A stretch of DNA of 64,000 bases from Heloderma charlesbogerti (lineage: Eukaryota; Chordata; Lepidosauria; Squamata; Helodermatidae). The stretch is taken from the NCBI GenBank assembly GCA_026122225.1, contig JANEZZ010002877.1:868001-932000 (forward strand), in the 5' to 3' direction. The notes below the pieces were generated by a model that had not been told where the DNA came from, searched no databases, and worked only from the letters and a program-made list of their open reading frames with translations. The position numbers and the translations under genes are program-made. Shown here piece after piece: positions 23,692-35,911 of this stretch; positions within the stretch are counted from its first letter, which is position 1; the number at the start of each line of letters is the position of its first letter.

Positions 23692-24125
23692 TTGGAAAGC
23701 TCAGGCCCAGAGGCCAAATCAGGCCCTCCTAGAGTTCCAGATAGCCACACACCCCTGACTTCATCCCCTTTCTCCTGATCACTGATAGTTTTGTGGGTTC
23801 TCAACTTTTGGGCACTTTTTCCCCGTTCGTCACGGTTCTCTCCTCATCATCTGGATGGGGGGGGCGGAGGAGGTGGGGCACTGTCTCCAACCTCGGAGCC
23901 AGTAAGCCAAACCATCCTATGGCTCCCCAGTCACTGTCTAGGGGCCATAGGATTGCTCTCTTCATCATGGGCACTAACAGGTTTAAGCTATAGTGTGCTA
24001 GTATTTTTTGTCTTTTTGACCTCCCCCCTTTTGCCTTTGGCCCCACCCACAGCTGCATTGCAACCCCTGAGAGCTTATCCCAAATTGAATTTGGCTCTCA
24101 GGCTGAAAGAGGTTCTACAGCCTTG
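23692..24125. mobile_element. hAT-type MITE, AGAGGTTC family (diverged copy)
   Basis: Shares AGCTCAGGCCCAGAGGCCAAATC, GCCCCACCCAC, GAGAGCTTATCC, AATTTGGCTCTCAGGCTGA and AGAGGTTCTACA with the better-defined copies at 42584-42897 and 34462-34814. It is longer than they are because of an internal GC-rich segment. Target duplication not recognisable, so ends are approximate. Confidence 0.55.
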
Positions 24126-24867
24126 AACTAGGGGGACCATGCTTTTATTCCCCCCACCCCTAGTTTTACCCTTGGTGAATTACAGAGCATGGGAATGAAG
24201 CACGTTATGTCATTGTGATTTCATCAAATCAAACTTGCTCACAAAGTCTCTATTGCCTACAATAATAAAGCTCTAACTAGATGGCATTTAAGACAATGAC
24301 TTGATCAGTAATGGCATATTGTTGATATATACAGGAATTACCAGCACCACAGGGAAATATTCTGATGCATTTCAAGAACTGACGCAAGAGCTTTAAATGA
24401 ACTACTTACTTCACATCACATTGTGAGCCCCCACAGGTGTTATTGAGCAAACTGACTGCCGTAATTAATCAAATATCTCCTGAGTCATACAGTGGGAAAT
24501 CTTATTGGCAAATATATAAAAAATTACTTTTTATAAAATATCAATTATGAATAATGAATATAAAAGATAGTATATAAAAACTAGCTGCAACAATATTTAC
24601 ATATAAAAAATCAAACATTATAAAATGTACACAGGGCCAGACGGCTGCACATGTTAAGGTGGAACTGTAAACAAGCTGTGACTTTTGAGATAAACTATGT
24701 TATAAAAATGAAGGACATTTTAAATGATAAATTACCATAAATCAAGATGGCAAACTGTTTCCCCCTTCTTCTTTCTCTTTTACTATCCCACCACGATTCT
24801 TAGAATTCCACCCCCACTCCCGTAAATATCTCCCACTTTCAGGGGGGCTAATGTTCCCATGAAAACA

Positions 24868-24894
24868 TGTGTGTGTGTGTGTGTGTGTGTGTGT
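24868..24894. repeat. (TG)n microsatellite
   Basis: About 13 TG units, uninterrupted. Confidence 0.85.
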
Positions 24895-25344
24895 CATTCA
24901 GCACCCTATATACCTTATGACATATGATACAGCTGGGATGAAACAATCAACCCAGAAAAACTGCTCTCACATCTAAGAACCCTTATTTTCAAATTGCCAT
25001 TATCCTCCAATTGTGTTGGATGCTGTGAAGCAATTTGCACTGCAAAGTGAAATCAACAATAAAATAAATGAATGGAATAATGAAGTAAACAAAATAGATT
25101 TTATTAATTCTGGTTGGTAGCATGAGTGTCAGGATTAGTAAACAGTTCATTTTTTAATTTCATTCGACTCTGTAGTAGTAACCTGAATTTGGGGAGTGGG
25201 GAATGCAAGCAGGTAGAAAAGGTATTGTTTGTCATCTTCAGAAATTAACACTCTCCATCATCCAGCATGACGCCAGCATATTCAGGATGAGGTTTTATTT
25301 CATAGGCTTGGGTTTACTGAGGTTGATACTTTCCAGTGTCATCC

Positions 25345-26401
25345 TGTAAGGATTTTTTCCCTTGTTTTTTTTTCCATTTAGTACAGAGATTTTAGGAGGG
25401 GTATGTATATATTGCGGATGGGCGGGACACAGCTTATGGGGTGCAGAGGAGCTTTAGGGCTGTGAGAGCATATTAGCACAGCATGCTGAAGGGGGCTCAA
25501 GGGATAGTACTTATAAAAGTGGGAGTAATGCTATAGGGTTTAGGGTGGCAAGTAGGGAAACACAGAGGCAGAGATCCATTGTATTACAAGCCTAGCAGCA
25601 ATACATATGTTTATAAGAAGTGTGTTATTGCTCTTTGAATTGTGTGAGGCCTTGTATGTGTGAAAGTAACTAGTCAAAGGTTATAAAAAGGAAGGCAGAT
25701 GCTGCATATTTAGCTTTCTCCTTGTCCAGAATCTGTGATGTTGTAGTTTTAGATCTCCCTGTGTCTAGACAGAACCAATGTATAAAAAGATCCATTAACT
25801 GCAAGAAAGCAGAACTTAGGCCCATTTTGGAGTCAACACCTTACATCAAGGAGGAAGTGATTTGGGAGACAAAAGGTTGGACTTTCTGGGAATCTTTTAG
25901 GATTACATAGACCAATAGATTTGAAAATCTTAGAATATGCATTAAGAAGGAAGTCACCAATTTTGAAAATGTTTCTAAGCTTAAGCATGATGGGACTTGG
26001 GGTCCCCTCCTGCTGACTGCAGGACCTCAAAGGAGGTCCCATGTTGTGAGCAGGTTCCCTTTGCCAGTGAAAGAAGATCTCCTTTGCTGGTAAAGTATGG
26101 TGTGAATGATAGCCATACAGCTGCTAGATTTCAAAGTATGTCTTATTCTTTGCTTGGCTGACTGGCAGGTTTGTACATGCGATTCTTTATCTTTCTTTAA
26201 TAAATGCATTTAGCTTAAGTCATTGTTTTAGTCCTTATTTATAATTTAAGTGAATTTGAGTGAGTTTGAGCATTCTAATTCGAGCCCTCAAAAGAACCTC
26301 ACCTACAACATCAGGGCCAAGTTGAGGCTGTTTAATGTAAGTGTGCCTAGGTATCCAATACCAGGGACCCTGAAATTTTAGCCTCCAGGTTTTCCCTTAC
26401 A
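25345..26401 (+). mobile_element. Probable solo LTR (second family)
   Basis: The block begins TGTAAGGATTTTTTCCC and ends GGTTTTCCCTTACA, so the termini are inverted and start TG, end CA. Inside are TATA-like boxes (CTTATAAAAG near 25510 and GTTATAAAAAGG near 25680) and an AATAAA at about 26201. This gives a plausible U3-R-U5 order in plus orientation over 1,057 bp. The flanks (CATCC / ATAAT) do not duplicate, so insertion boundaries are unproven. No retroviral frames nearby. Alternative: an unrelated unique sequence with chance ends. Confidence 0.5.
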
Positions 26402-26539
26402 ATAATAAGCTTACATTTATAAAGAATTTTCTGCAGTGCTGAGTTCTTAGCTACTAGATGATCTTGGTGACATTTGGGATAGCTTATTGCTTTGCCATAA
26501 GAACCGTAATTATAGCTAACATAATTATGTTGTTGTTGT

Positions 26540-27049
26540 TTATTCGGTCAGTTGCTTCCGACTTTTCGTGACTTCATGGACCAGCCCACGCCAGAGCTTC
26601 CTGTCGGCCGTCGCCACCCCCAGCTCCCCCAAGGTCAAGTCCGTCACCTCCAGAATATCATCCATCCACCTTGCCCTTGGTCGGTCCCTCTTCCTTTTGC
26701 CTTCCACTTTCCCTAGCATCAGCATCTTCTCCAGGGTATCCTGTCTTCTCATTATGTGGCCAAAGTACTTCAGTTTTGCCTTTAATATCATTCCCTCAGG
26801 TGAGCAGTCTGACTTTATTTCCTGGAGTATGGACTGGTTTGATCTTGCAGTCCAAGGCACTCTCAGAATTTTCCTCCAGCACCACAGTTCAAAAGCATCT
26901 ATCTTCCTTTGCTCAGCCTTCCTTATGGTCCAACTCTCGCAGTCATAGGTTACTACGGGGAATACCATTGCTTTAACTATGCGGACCTTTGTTGTCAGTG
27001 TGATGTCTCTGCTCTTAACTATTTTATCAAGATTTGTCATTGCTATCCT
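26540..27049 (-). pseudogene. RTE LINE C-terminal domain, 3' segment after the insertion
   Basis: A continuous minus-strand frame from AMTNLDKIVKSRDITL through CESWTIRKAE, WCWRKILRVPWTAR, YFGHIMRRQDTLEKMLMLGK and ending SRKQLTE before the stop. This is the domain downstream of the RT in RTE elements; its function is poorly defined. The frame upstream of AMTNLD in this segment is element-2 sequence, not LINE. Confidence 0.85.
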
Positions 27050-28017
27050 GGGATGGCAGAGAATTTCTCCCCGAAACTTTGGGGGGCCGAGCGCCAACGC
27101 GTTCGGCCCCCCGAACAAGTTTCGGTGAGAAATCCTCCGGCCCCCCCCGCCCCCCCCCGGGACGGGACTTACCTTTCCTGAATGTCCCTCCCGGCGGCGG
27201 GTCCGGCTGGCGGTTCGTCCGGTGTTCGAGCGGGGCGGGAGCGGCAGCTGGTCTTTCGACCGGCTGCCGCCCCCGCCATTGCAATGAAAGAAAAAAAAAA
27301 AACCACGTCCCCTGATAGGCTACGTGACGATTCATGTAGCCTATCACGGCTAGATTTGCCAAGTCAGCTGTGATAGGCTACGTGAATCGTCACGTAGCCT
27401 ATCCTGGGTGACTTTAAAAAAAAAAAAAAAAGTGTGTACGGATAATGGCGGCCCCCATAGGGAGCCGCCATTCCCGTTCCTTATTTGGTGGCTGTAGTCT
27501 ACGTAAATGTTTACGTAGACTACGGCGAAAATAAGGGCAACGCAAATAGCGTTGCCCTTATTTTCGCCGTAGTCTACGTAAACATTTACGTAGACGACAG
27601 CCACTAAATAAGGAACGCGAATGGCGGCTCCCTATGGGGGCCGCCATTCGCGTACGCGCTTTTTTTTTTTTAAAGTCACCCGTGATAGGCTACGTGACGA
27701 TTCACGTAGCCTATCACGGCTGACTTTGCAGATCTAGCCGTGATAGGCTACGTGAATCGTCACGTAGCCTATCAGGGGGCGTTTTGTTTTGTTTTGTTTT
27801 TACTTTCGCGTTCGCGGCCGGGCGAGGCGACGCGCCTCCTCCTCGGCCTGAATTTCGGCTGGGCGAGGCGGGAAGCCTCCTCCCCGGCCTGAATTTCGGC
27901 CGGGCGAGGTGGGAAGCCTCCTCCCCCCGGCCTGAACTTCGTGGGGGGAGCAGCGAAGCGCTCCCCCCCACCGTGAACGGCCTTCGACGACAGGTAAGTG
28001 ACTTTCGTCCACCCCTA
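27050..28017 (+). mobile_element. hAT-like palindromic non-autonomous element (element 2)
   Basis: 968 bp inserted in the RTE frame. The right duplication CTGTCCTC (28018-28025) is matched on the left by CTATCCT with a 3-base terminal loss; aligning the LINE frame across the site supports the 8-bp duplication. The core (about 27299-27787) is a palindrome centred near 27546 on GGGCAACGC..GCGTTGCCC. Each arm holds two ATAGGCTACGTGA..TCACGTAGCCTAT hairpins, one AATGGCGGC..GCCGCCATT hairpin and one GTAGTCTACGTAAA..TTTACGTAGAC hairpin. Outward AAG|GTAAGT (minus 27175-27167) and CAG|GTAAGT (plus 27991-27999). The right arm has three GC-rich tandem units ending CCCGGCCTGAA. No transposase. Confidence 0.88.
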
Positions 28018-29242
28018 CTGTCCTCCCAAGAAGTAAACGTCTTCTGATTTCCTGGCTGCAGTCAGCGTCTGCAGTAATCTTTGCGCCTAGAAAGACAAAG
28101 TCTGTCACTGCCTCCACGTTTTCTCCCTCTATTTGCCAGTTATCAATCAAGCTGGTTGCCATAATCTTGGTTTTTTTGAGGTTGAACTGCAACCCAGCTT
28201 TTGCACTTTCTTCTTTCACCTTCGTCATGAGGTTCCTCAGCTCCTCCTCGCTTTCAGCCATCAAAGTGGTATCATCTGCATATCGGAGATTGTTAATGTT
28301 TCTTCCAGCGATTTTAACTCCAGCCTTAGCTTCATCAAGCCCAGCACGTCGCATGATGTGTTCTGCATACAGGTTGAATAGGTAGGGTGAGAGTATACAA
28401 CCCTGCCATACTCGTTTCCCAATCTTAAACCATCCGTTGTTCCGTGGTCTGTTCTTACCATTGTTATACAGATTCCTCAGGAGGCAGACAAGATGACTTG
28501 GTATGCCCATACCACCAAGAACTTGTCACAATTTGTTATGATCCACACAGTCAAAGGCTTTAGAATAGTCAATAAAACAGAAATAGATGTTTTTCTGAAA
28601 CTTCCTGGCTTTCTCCATTAACCAGTGGATATTGGCAATTTGGTCTCTAGTTCCTCTGCCTTTTCTAAACCCAGCTTGTACATCTGGCAATTCTCGTTCC
28701 ATGAATCGCTGGAGTCTACCTTGCAAGATCTTGAGCATTACCTTACTGGCATGTGAAATAAGTGCCACTGTTCGATAGTTTGAACATTCTTTGGTGCTTC
28801 CCTTTTTTGGTATGGGGATATAGGTTGATTTTTTCCAGTCTGGTGGCCATTCTTGTGTTTTCCAAATTTGCTGGCATATAGCATGCATCACCTTGACAGC
28901 ACCATCTTGCAAGATTTTAAACAGTTCAGCTGGGATACCATCATCTCCTGCTGCCTTGTTATTAGCAATGCTTCTTAAGGCCCATTCAACCTCAGTTTTC
29001 AGGATGTCTGGCTCTAGCTCACTGACCACACCGTCATATCTATCCCTGTTATTATTATCCTTCCTATACAGATCTTCCGTATATTCTTGCCAGCTTTTCT
29101 TGACCTCTTCTGCTTCTGTTAAGTTCTTGCCATCTTTGTTTTTGATCATACCCATTTTTGCCTGGAATTTACCTCCGATGTTTCTAATTTTCTGGAAGAG
29201 GTCTCTTGTCCTTCCTATTCTATTATCTTCTTCCGCTTCCAC
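28018..29242 (-). pseudogene. RTE LINE reverse transcriptase, broken
   Basis: Two minus-strand frames, 29242-28526 and 28510-28018, together carry the RT palm. The first ends in FIDYSKAFDCVDHNKL at a stop. The second resumes with GIPSHLVCLLRNLYN, QGCILSPYLFNLYAEHIMR and the catalytic YADD. An RT copying element RNA would need the continuous frame, so this copy is inactive. The region 27050-28017 is inserted DNA; the C-terminal part continues at 27049-26540. Confidence 0.85.
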
Positions 29243-31092
29243 GCATTGCTTGTTTAAAAATAATTCCTTATCTCTTCTGTCTAACCTCTGGAATTCTGCA
29301 TTTAATTGGGCATATCTCCCCCTATCACTGTTGCCTTTTGCTCTCCTTCTTTCTTGGGCTGCTTCCAGTGTCTCAGCAGACAGCCATCTTGCCTTCTTGG
29401 TTTTCTTTTACATTGGGACATTTTTTGTTGCCGCCTCCTGAACAATGTTGCGAACTTCTGTCCATAGTTCTTCTGGGACCCTATCTACTCAATCTAGTCC
29501 CTTAAATCTATTCTTCACCTCCACTGCATATTCATTAGGAATATTAGCGAGCTCATATCTAACTGATCTGTGGTAACAAAATAGTAACATTTAAGTGAAA
29601 GGATCCAGGGTTATTTTTAAAGCTTGAATAAAATGTTTATGGTGAACAGGAGTGCAGCAGCACTTCTAATGCATCTGGTTTTCCAATGCAGTGAAAAAAG
29701 CAACATTTTAAAGCTTAGTAAATTACTTACAGCCAAGTGTACAGCACTGAAATCACAGACAGAGAAGTTGATACCGAATAGTAAAGCCCTAATGATTTTA
29801 ACCATCGTTTCACATCTCAGGCAGAACTGCTGTCACAGTGCGGATCACTAATGTTCACAGACTACTTTGGCATGTACAGATGGCAAGCTGAGTTCCCAAC
29901 TGGGAGCAAGGGAGGACTTCCAGAAAAAGGCATCCTGTTTGGTATGACTTTATTACACTGATGTGGTTTTATCAATGTATTTTTTGTGTTTTTATTGTAT
30001 CCTTTGGTCTAATAACAATAAGAGAGGAAAGTGAGACATAGAATATATAAAGACAATTAAGACAAATGCAAGGAGACAACCTCCATGCAGACCAGATTAT
30101 TTGTATTTAGCTTTCAATCTTTGTTAACCAGGATAACAGGCAAGCATGGCCTTGGTGTACAAAATGAAGCAGGACAAAGGCTTAAAGAGTTTTGCAAAGA
30201 GAACACACTGATCATATAGCAAACACTCTTTTCCAACAGCACAAGAGGTGACGCTACACATGGACATCACCAGATGGTCAATATCGAAATCAGATTGATT
30301 ATGTCCTTTGCAGCCAAAGATGGAGAAGCTCTATACAGTCAGTAAAAACAAGACCTGGAGCTGACTGTGGCTCAGATCATGAGCTTCTTTTTGCAAAATT
30401 TGAGCTGAAATTGAAGAACATAAGGAAAACCACTAAGCCATTCAGGTATGACCTAAATCATATCCCTTATGAATATACAGTGGAGGTGAGGAATAGATTT
30501 AAGGGATTAGACCTGATAGACAGAGTGCCTGAGGAACTATGGACGGAGGTCCGTAACACTGTTCAGGAGGCAGCAACGAAATCCATCCCAAAGAAAAAGA
30601 AATGCAAGAAAGCCAAGTGGCTGTCTGATGAGGCTTTACAAGTAGCTGAGGAGGGAAGCAAAAAGCAAGGGAGAAAGGGGAAGATATACCCAACTGAATG
30701 CAGATTTCCAGAGAATAGCAAGGAGAGACAAGAAGGCCTTCTTAAATCAACAATAAAAAGAAATCAAAGAAAACAATAGAAGGGGAAAGACTAGAGATCT
30801 TTTTCAAGAAAATCGGAGATATCAAGGGAACATTTTATGCAAAGATGGGCATGATAAAGGACAAAGGCAGGGACCCAAGATTAAGAAGAGGTGGCAAGAA
30901 TACACAGAAGAACTATACAGGAAAGATCTTAATGTCCCTGATAGCCATGATAGTGCAGTCACTGAACTTGAGCCGGACATCCTAGAGAGTGCAGTCAAGT
31001 GGGCCTTAGGAAGCATTACTAACAACAAAGCTAGTGGAGATGACAGTATTCCAGCTGAGCTATTTAAGATCCTAAAAGATGATGCTGTTAAA

Positions 31093-32483
31093 GTGCTGCA
31101 CTCAATATGCCAACAAATTTGGAACACTCAACAATGGCCACAAGAATGGAAAAAGTCAGTTTACATTCCAATTCCAAAGAAGGGCAATGCCAAAGAGTGT
31201 TCAAACTACCGTACAATTGTGCTCATTTCACATGCCAGCAAGGTTATGCTCAAAATCCTACAAGCTAGACTTCAGCAGCATGCGAACCGAGAACTACCGG
31301 AAGTACAAGCTGGGTTTCGAAGAGGCAGAGGAACTAGAGATCAAATCACCAACATTCGTTGGATCATGGAAAAAGCAAGAGAATTCCAGAAAAATGTCTA
31401 TTTCTGCTTCATTGACTACGCTAAAGCCTTTGATTGTGTGGATCACAACAAACTGTGACCAATTCTTAAAGAGATGGGAGTACCAGACCACCTTACTTGT
31501 CTCCTGAGAAACCTGTACGAGGGTCAAGAAGCAACAGTAAGAACCGGACATGGAACAACCGATTGGTTCAAAATTGAGAAAGGAGTACGACAAGGCTGTA
31601 TATTGTTGCACTGCTTATTTAACTTATATACAGAGTACATCATGAGAAACGCAGGGTTGGATGAATCACAGGTCGGAATTAAGATTGCCAGGAGAATTAT
31701 CAACAACCTCAGATACGCAGATGATACCACCCTAATGGAAGAAAGCGAAGAGGATCTAAAGAGCCTCTTGTTGAAGGTGAAAGTGGAGAGTGCAAAAGCT
31801 GGTTTAAAACTCAACATTAAAAAACTAAGATCATGGCATCTGGCCCCATCACTTCCTGGCATATAGAAGGGGAAGAAATGGAAGCAGTGACAGATTTTAC
31901 TTTCTTGGGCTCCAAGATCACTGCAGATGGTGACTGTAGCCATGAAATTAAAAGATGCTTGCTCCTTCGGAGGAAAGCTATGGCAAACCTAGACAGCATA
32001 GTAAGAAGCAGAGACATCACCTTGCCGAAAAAGGTCCGTCTAATCAAAGGTATGGTTTTCCCAGTAGCAACGTATGGCTGTGAGAGCTGGACTATAAGGA
32101 AGGCTGAGCGCCGAAGAATTGATGCTTTCGAACGGTGGTGCTGGAGAAGACTCTTACGAGTCCCCTGGACTGCAAGGAGGTCAAATCAGTCAATCCTAAA
32201 GGAAATCAACCCTGACTGCTCATTGGAAGGACAGATACTGAAGCTGAAGCTCAAATACTTTGGCCACCTAATGCGAAGAGAAAACTCCCTGGAAATGACC
32301 CTGATGCTGGGAAAGATTGAAGGCAAAAGGAGAAGGGGACGGCAGAGGATGAGATGGCTAGATAGCATCACCGATGCAATGAATATGGACTTGAGCACAC
32401 TGCGGGAGAGAGCGGAGGACAGGAAGTCCTGGTGTGCTATGGTCCATGGGGTCACGAAGAGTCGGACACGACTGAACGACTGA
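31093..32483 (+). pseudogene. BovB reverse transcriptase and C-terminal domain, broken
   Basis: Three frames carry it. 31093-31458: SNYRTIVLISHASKVM, AGFRRGRGTRDQ, FIDYAKAFDCVDH. 31474-31866: QGCILLHCLFNLYTEYIM, YADDTTLMEESEED. 31869-32483: FTFLGSKITADGDC, CESWTIRKAERRRIDAFERW, TRLND. The catalytic aspartates of motif A (FID) and of YADD are still present, but a stop at 31456 and a frameshift near 31860 inactivate it. Confidence 0.9.
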
Positions 32484-32485
32484 AC

Positions 32486-32512
32486 AACAACAACAACAAC
32501 AACAACAACAGA
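32486..32512. repeat. (CAA)n tail of BovB
   Basis: Nine CAA units directly after the BovB stop codon. RTE elements commonly end in such a short microsatellite rather than poly(A). Confidence 0.9.
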
Positions 32513-34461
32513 CTGGTGTGCGACAAGCACTATCTGAGATCATACTTGATTGGATGTGCTGCAGAAGATGCTTCAAATCACCTAAGAAAACAGGCAGGCT
32601 TTCCATGCTTACTGAAATCATATGCACGTGTCAATGTAACTTATCTGTAAGCATATATTCTAGGTTGAATGCAGAGGACAATTGTATTAAATGTTAACTG
32701 TAAGAAGAGAACTTCAGGTGCGAATTGTAAAGAAGTATATCAGTAGTTGTGCCAGTTCAGACAGAATGATCCTGACTTGTGAAACTATGGTTTAGCAAGT
32801 TGGAAATGAGTGTTGGGCCTTTGGGCCTGCAATTTCCTTGCGTCCTCTCTTTTAGGGCTGATTGGAGCAGCCTGTTATGTTTTCAGCACATGAGATTGTT
32901 TTGCGATGGTTCTCAACCTGTGGAGGAAGCAGTCACCAAGTCTCCTTCATTCCTTTGACATTCTCAGCTAGTTAGAGATCTATTGTCTGCAGGCAGAGGA
33001 GCCTAATTAGAGTATTTAGTTCCCATGGTAACTTTATCACCTGGCCATTGACACCTTCTGGAATTGCCTGAGGGTGACTGAAAAAAAATCAGCCTGTGGT
33101 AGACAAAAATCTTTCTTCTGTGAATGAATGGATTTTGGCTGAGTGCTGGGGTAAAAACAAAAGCATTTGGATTTATTATTATTTGCAGTGTGCCTCCAGG
33201 ATTGTGTGCTTTCTGGGGACTTTTAATAAGGAAAATTTATGCTGGATGAGATGGGTTGCATCTCCCCACACTAGACCCCCACAGATCACACTCCTGACCT
33301 GACCCACACTAATAGGGTTCCCATCTTTTCCTCCTCCCTCTCCCTTAAACAGGCTCTGTGACTGAATCAGATGAATAACACTCAGAAATTCAACAAGCAC
33401 AGCTTCCCAACCTTCATATTGGCAGAATGCTGTACCTGTGCAGCAGCTGTTAAAGGTGCAGTGAGTTTAATTTCCAAGATGAAAGACCTGTAGCTCAAAC
33501 CTGTATGAAATCCACTTCTGGTCTAGAAGATCCAGAAGGGAATTTGGGGACTGGGGAAGGTTTGGAGAATTTGTATTTGTTTTAATCACTTGGTTTCAGT
33601 GAAGGCGTGGTGCTGCGGTAATGGGACAAAGGCACTCTGCACATGGTCAGATCTATTTATTTATTTGACATTATTTTTAGGCCACCTGTAAGGGTGGAAC
33701 CCCTTCCTCTTTAACGCTACTCAATATTATGTTCCATGAAATGTAGCCTAGCTCTAAGGGGATGGAAGAGCAATTGTATGCCATTGGGGTTGAGGCTGGA
33801 CATCAAGTTCCTTCTCTCCTTCCTTTTCTGGAGTGAATTGGAGGCCATCCCCGTATCCATCTTCCCTCCAGTCCAAACATATGCTTCAACCTGCAAGTGC
33901 ATGCAGAGTCCAATATGACCCCCAGAGGGAAGAGGGGGGCATTCGCAGGGTGAAAGGAGTATATGTCCTCTCTCTACAGTGCATGCACATGTGGGAGGGA
34001 TTTCTTTTTAAAGGGGGGGTGGAACATCCTCCTTTTACTTCCCTGGGTGGGCCATGAGATGCCAAGGAATCTACTATAATCTAAGAGGTGCTGGTGCTCA
34101 AACCTTTGCAGGACCCTCTGTTAGGATATAATGAAAGTTACCCTGCTCACACTCAGGTCCACTTTCCAGAAAATTTTCAGAGAAAAGACTCATATGATAT
34201 GTATTAGAAAGAGAGATCACAGTTTGAAGCAGTGGACGACATGGGAGGAAGAGAGGAGGAATCATCAAGATTGACCTAGGAGCGTGAAAGAGAAAACAGT
34301 GAATGCTTACTGGGAGGGGGTGTATGTGTTAGTGCAGAATGTCTGATCTGGTCAAAATACAGAAAATCGCTTCTGAGCATATGCAGAATACGTCTCCTAC
34401 CCGGCCTTAGTCAACCCTCACGCATCTGAGATGAAAGTTCAGGACTTTGAAGCCTCTGGAC

Positions 34462-34814
34462 CAGGGGTGCAGAACCTCTTTCAGATGGATTGTGAAATTC
34501 AGTTTTGGAGAAGCTTCTGGGGGCTGCCTTCCAGTGGCAGATGGGACTGAAGGTAAAAGGGGCAGGACCAAAAATACCAGCATAGTTTAGCTTAAAGCTT
34601 TTCCTGCCAGTAACTAACACTTAGGAGAGGCATTTCAACTTTTTAGAATGGGGAAAAAACTTCTCAAAAGCTGGAAAACCAGCAATCATTGGTCAGGGAA
34701 AAAGGAGTAAGGCCAGGGGAAAGGGGTATACCCATCTGGGGTACTCCGGAGGGCCAGATTGGGACCCCAGGAAGGCTGGATTTGGCCCCCCGGGCCTGAA
34801 GTTCTGCACTCCTG
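34462..34814. mobile_element. hAT-type MITE (CAGGGGTGCAGAACCTC ends)
   Basis: 353 bp. Ends CAGGGGTGCAGAACCTC and GAAGTTCTGCACTCCTG are inverted. Flanking octamers CTCTGGAC and CCTTGGAC match at 6 of 8. Interior words (TTTCCAGT, GGCAGG.CC, TTTGGCCCCC) match the copy at 42584-42897. No coding capacity. Confidence 0.72.
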
Positions 34815-35149
34815 CCTTGGACTGTCTTTGGTCCAGCATACTAGCAGTTTCTTAAACCATGGTTTGTTCCTGGTGTAAGTCCCTGGTTAGTAAGCTGACA
34901 TTAAATCAGAGCTCCCTATTTCAGGCATACTGAAGGAACTGTGGTTTAAGGAAAGCAGGGCTGAAGAGACAAGGGTGTGTGTGCCCAATAGTCATCCTAG
35001 GCTTGCTGAAACAGAGATAACCCACCATGGATGCACAACATATTGTTTGAAGGTAGTATGCCAGGCATACAAAAAGTATTCCTATCTCCATCTCATCTGT
35101 CCTTACAAAGGTAGTTCATTATTATGCCTATCGAAAAGATGAATGATGG

Positions 35150-35400
35150 GTGAACAAGCATTGTTCACCAAGATTCTCCAAACATCAGCTCAATGCTAGT
35201 TGCTCAGTCTGCACTCATGTTTGCAATCACTGCTCATTTGGCATGGATGGGAAATTGTGCAACCCCCCTCCCAAAAACCCCCCCATGATTGAATGTGATA
35301 ATTGCACAATTTTTCCCAAATTTTCCCCATACAAAAGCATAAGACTAAAGCATACAATTGGGCATTTTAAAAAATATGCAATATCAAACTTTTTCTGGTT
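35150..35400. mobile_element. AT-rich MITE-like fragment
   Basis: Contains GGGAAATTGTGCAAC, ATTGAATGTGATAATTGCACAATTTTTCCC and CATAAGACTAAAG. These echo the palindromic repeat at 14525-14880 (TGTGCAATTTTCCC, ACATTCAATGG, TTTAGTCTATGG). Ends not defined. Confidence 0.35.
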
Positions 35401-35875
35401 TAAAAAAAAAAATTCCCAATACTTTTTATTCTACTTTTTAACTTTATAAATGAATAAAGAATACCAACAACATAATCACCATCTACAGTTTCCAACATTC
35501 AGTATTCTTTGGAGGACACCACAACAACCAAAAAAAAAAAGAAAATATAAAAAGGAAAGAGACGGAAAATGGAGAAAGAACAGGAAAACAAAGGGAACAA
35601 GAAAAAGTATTTTAAAAAAGTTACATAAAAGGGTTAAATTTAAACTCCCTTACACATAAACTTCAAGTATCACTTTACTTAGAAGATTATACCATTGCCA
35701 ATATATTACAATTCAGTACAGCCTAGGTAATCCATCTTATTTCAGTAACATATCCTCAGACTTATAGCAAGGAAACAGGCATACAATTCTTTTCCCCTAG
35801 CCATAAAATGCTTTTCAACTAACATATAATGGTAAAGCTAAAATCAACCAACCAAGAATATTACTGATCATAGTC

Positions 35876-35911
35876 TCATCATCATCATCTTCATCATCAT
35901 CATCATCATAA
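35876..35911. repeat. (ATC)n microsatellite
   Basis: About eleven ATC units with one CTTC interruption, in an A-rich stretch (35440-36130). In minus orientation this stretch could be the 3' UTR of the L1-type ORF1 element next to it. Confidence 0.75.

Larger units (their letters stand above)
26529..29571 (-). mobile_element. RTE-type LINE (BovB-related family), 5'-truncated, split by an hAT-like element
   Basis: Minus-strand order is RT to C-terminus, ending in an ACAACAACA tail at 26529. It encodes a linker and RT (SNYRTVALISHASK, QAGFRKGRGTRDQ, FIDYSKAFDCVDH, YADDTTLMAESEE) and a C-terminal CESWTIRKAEQRKIDAFELW..RVPWTAR block. It differs consistently from the BovB copies at 30.1 and 58.8 kb (GKVEGKRKRDRPRARW versus GKIEGKRRRGRQRMRW), so it is a separate RTE subfamily. 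Endonuclease missing. A 968-bp element at 27050-28017 interrupts the frame at LLLGR|..AMTNLDK. Confidence 0.88.
30117..32514 (+). mobile_element. RTE/BovB LINE, 5'-truncated
   Basis: Sense orientation. Starts within the endonuclease (GKHGLGVQNEAGQ at about 30140, TWTSPDGQYRNQIDYVLCSQ, GADCGSDHE) and runs through the linker (30411-30779), RT and C-terminus. It ends TRLND, stop, and a (CAA)n tail at 32486-32512. About 2.4 kb of roughly 3.3 kb is present. The frame is broken by several indels and stops, including TGA at 31456 where relatives have tryptophan (NKLWQIL). Confidence 0.93.

Noticed and set aside
28893..29441. 182-codon plus-strand frame
   Set aside because: Antisense shadow of the minus-strand RTE reverse-transcriptase coding region.
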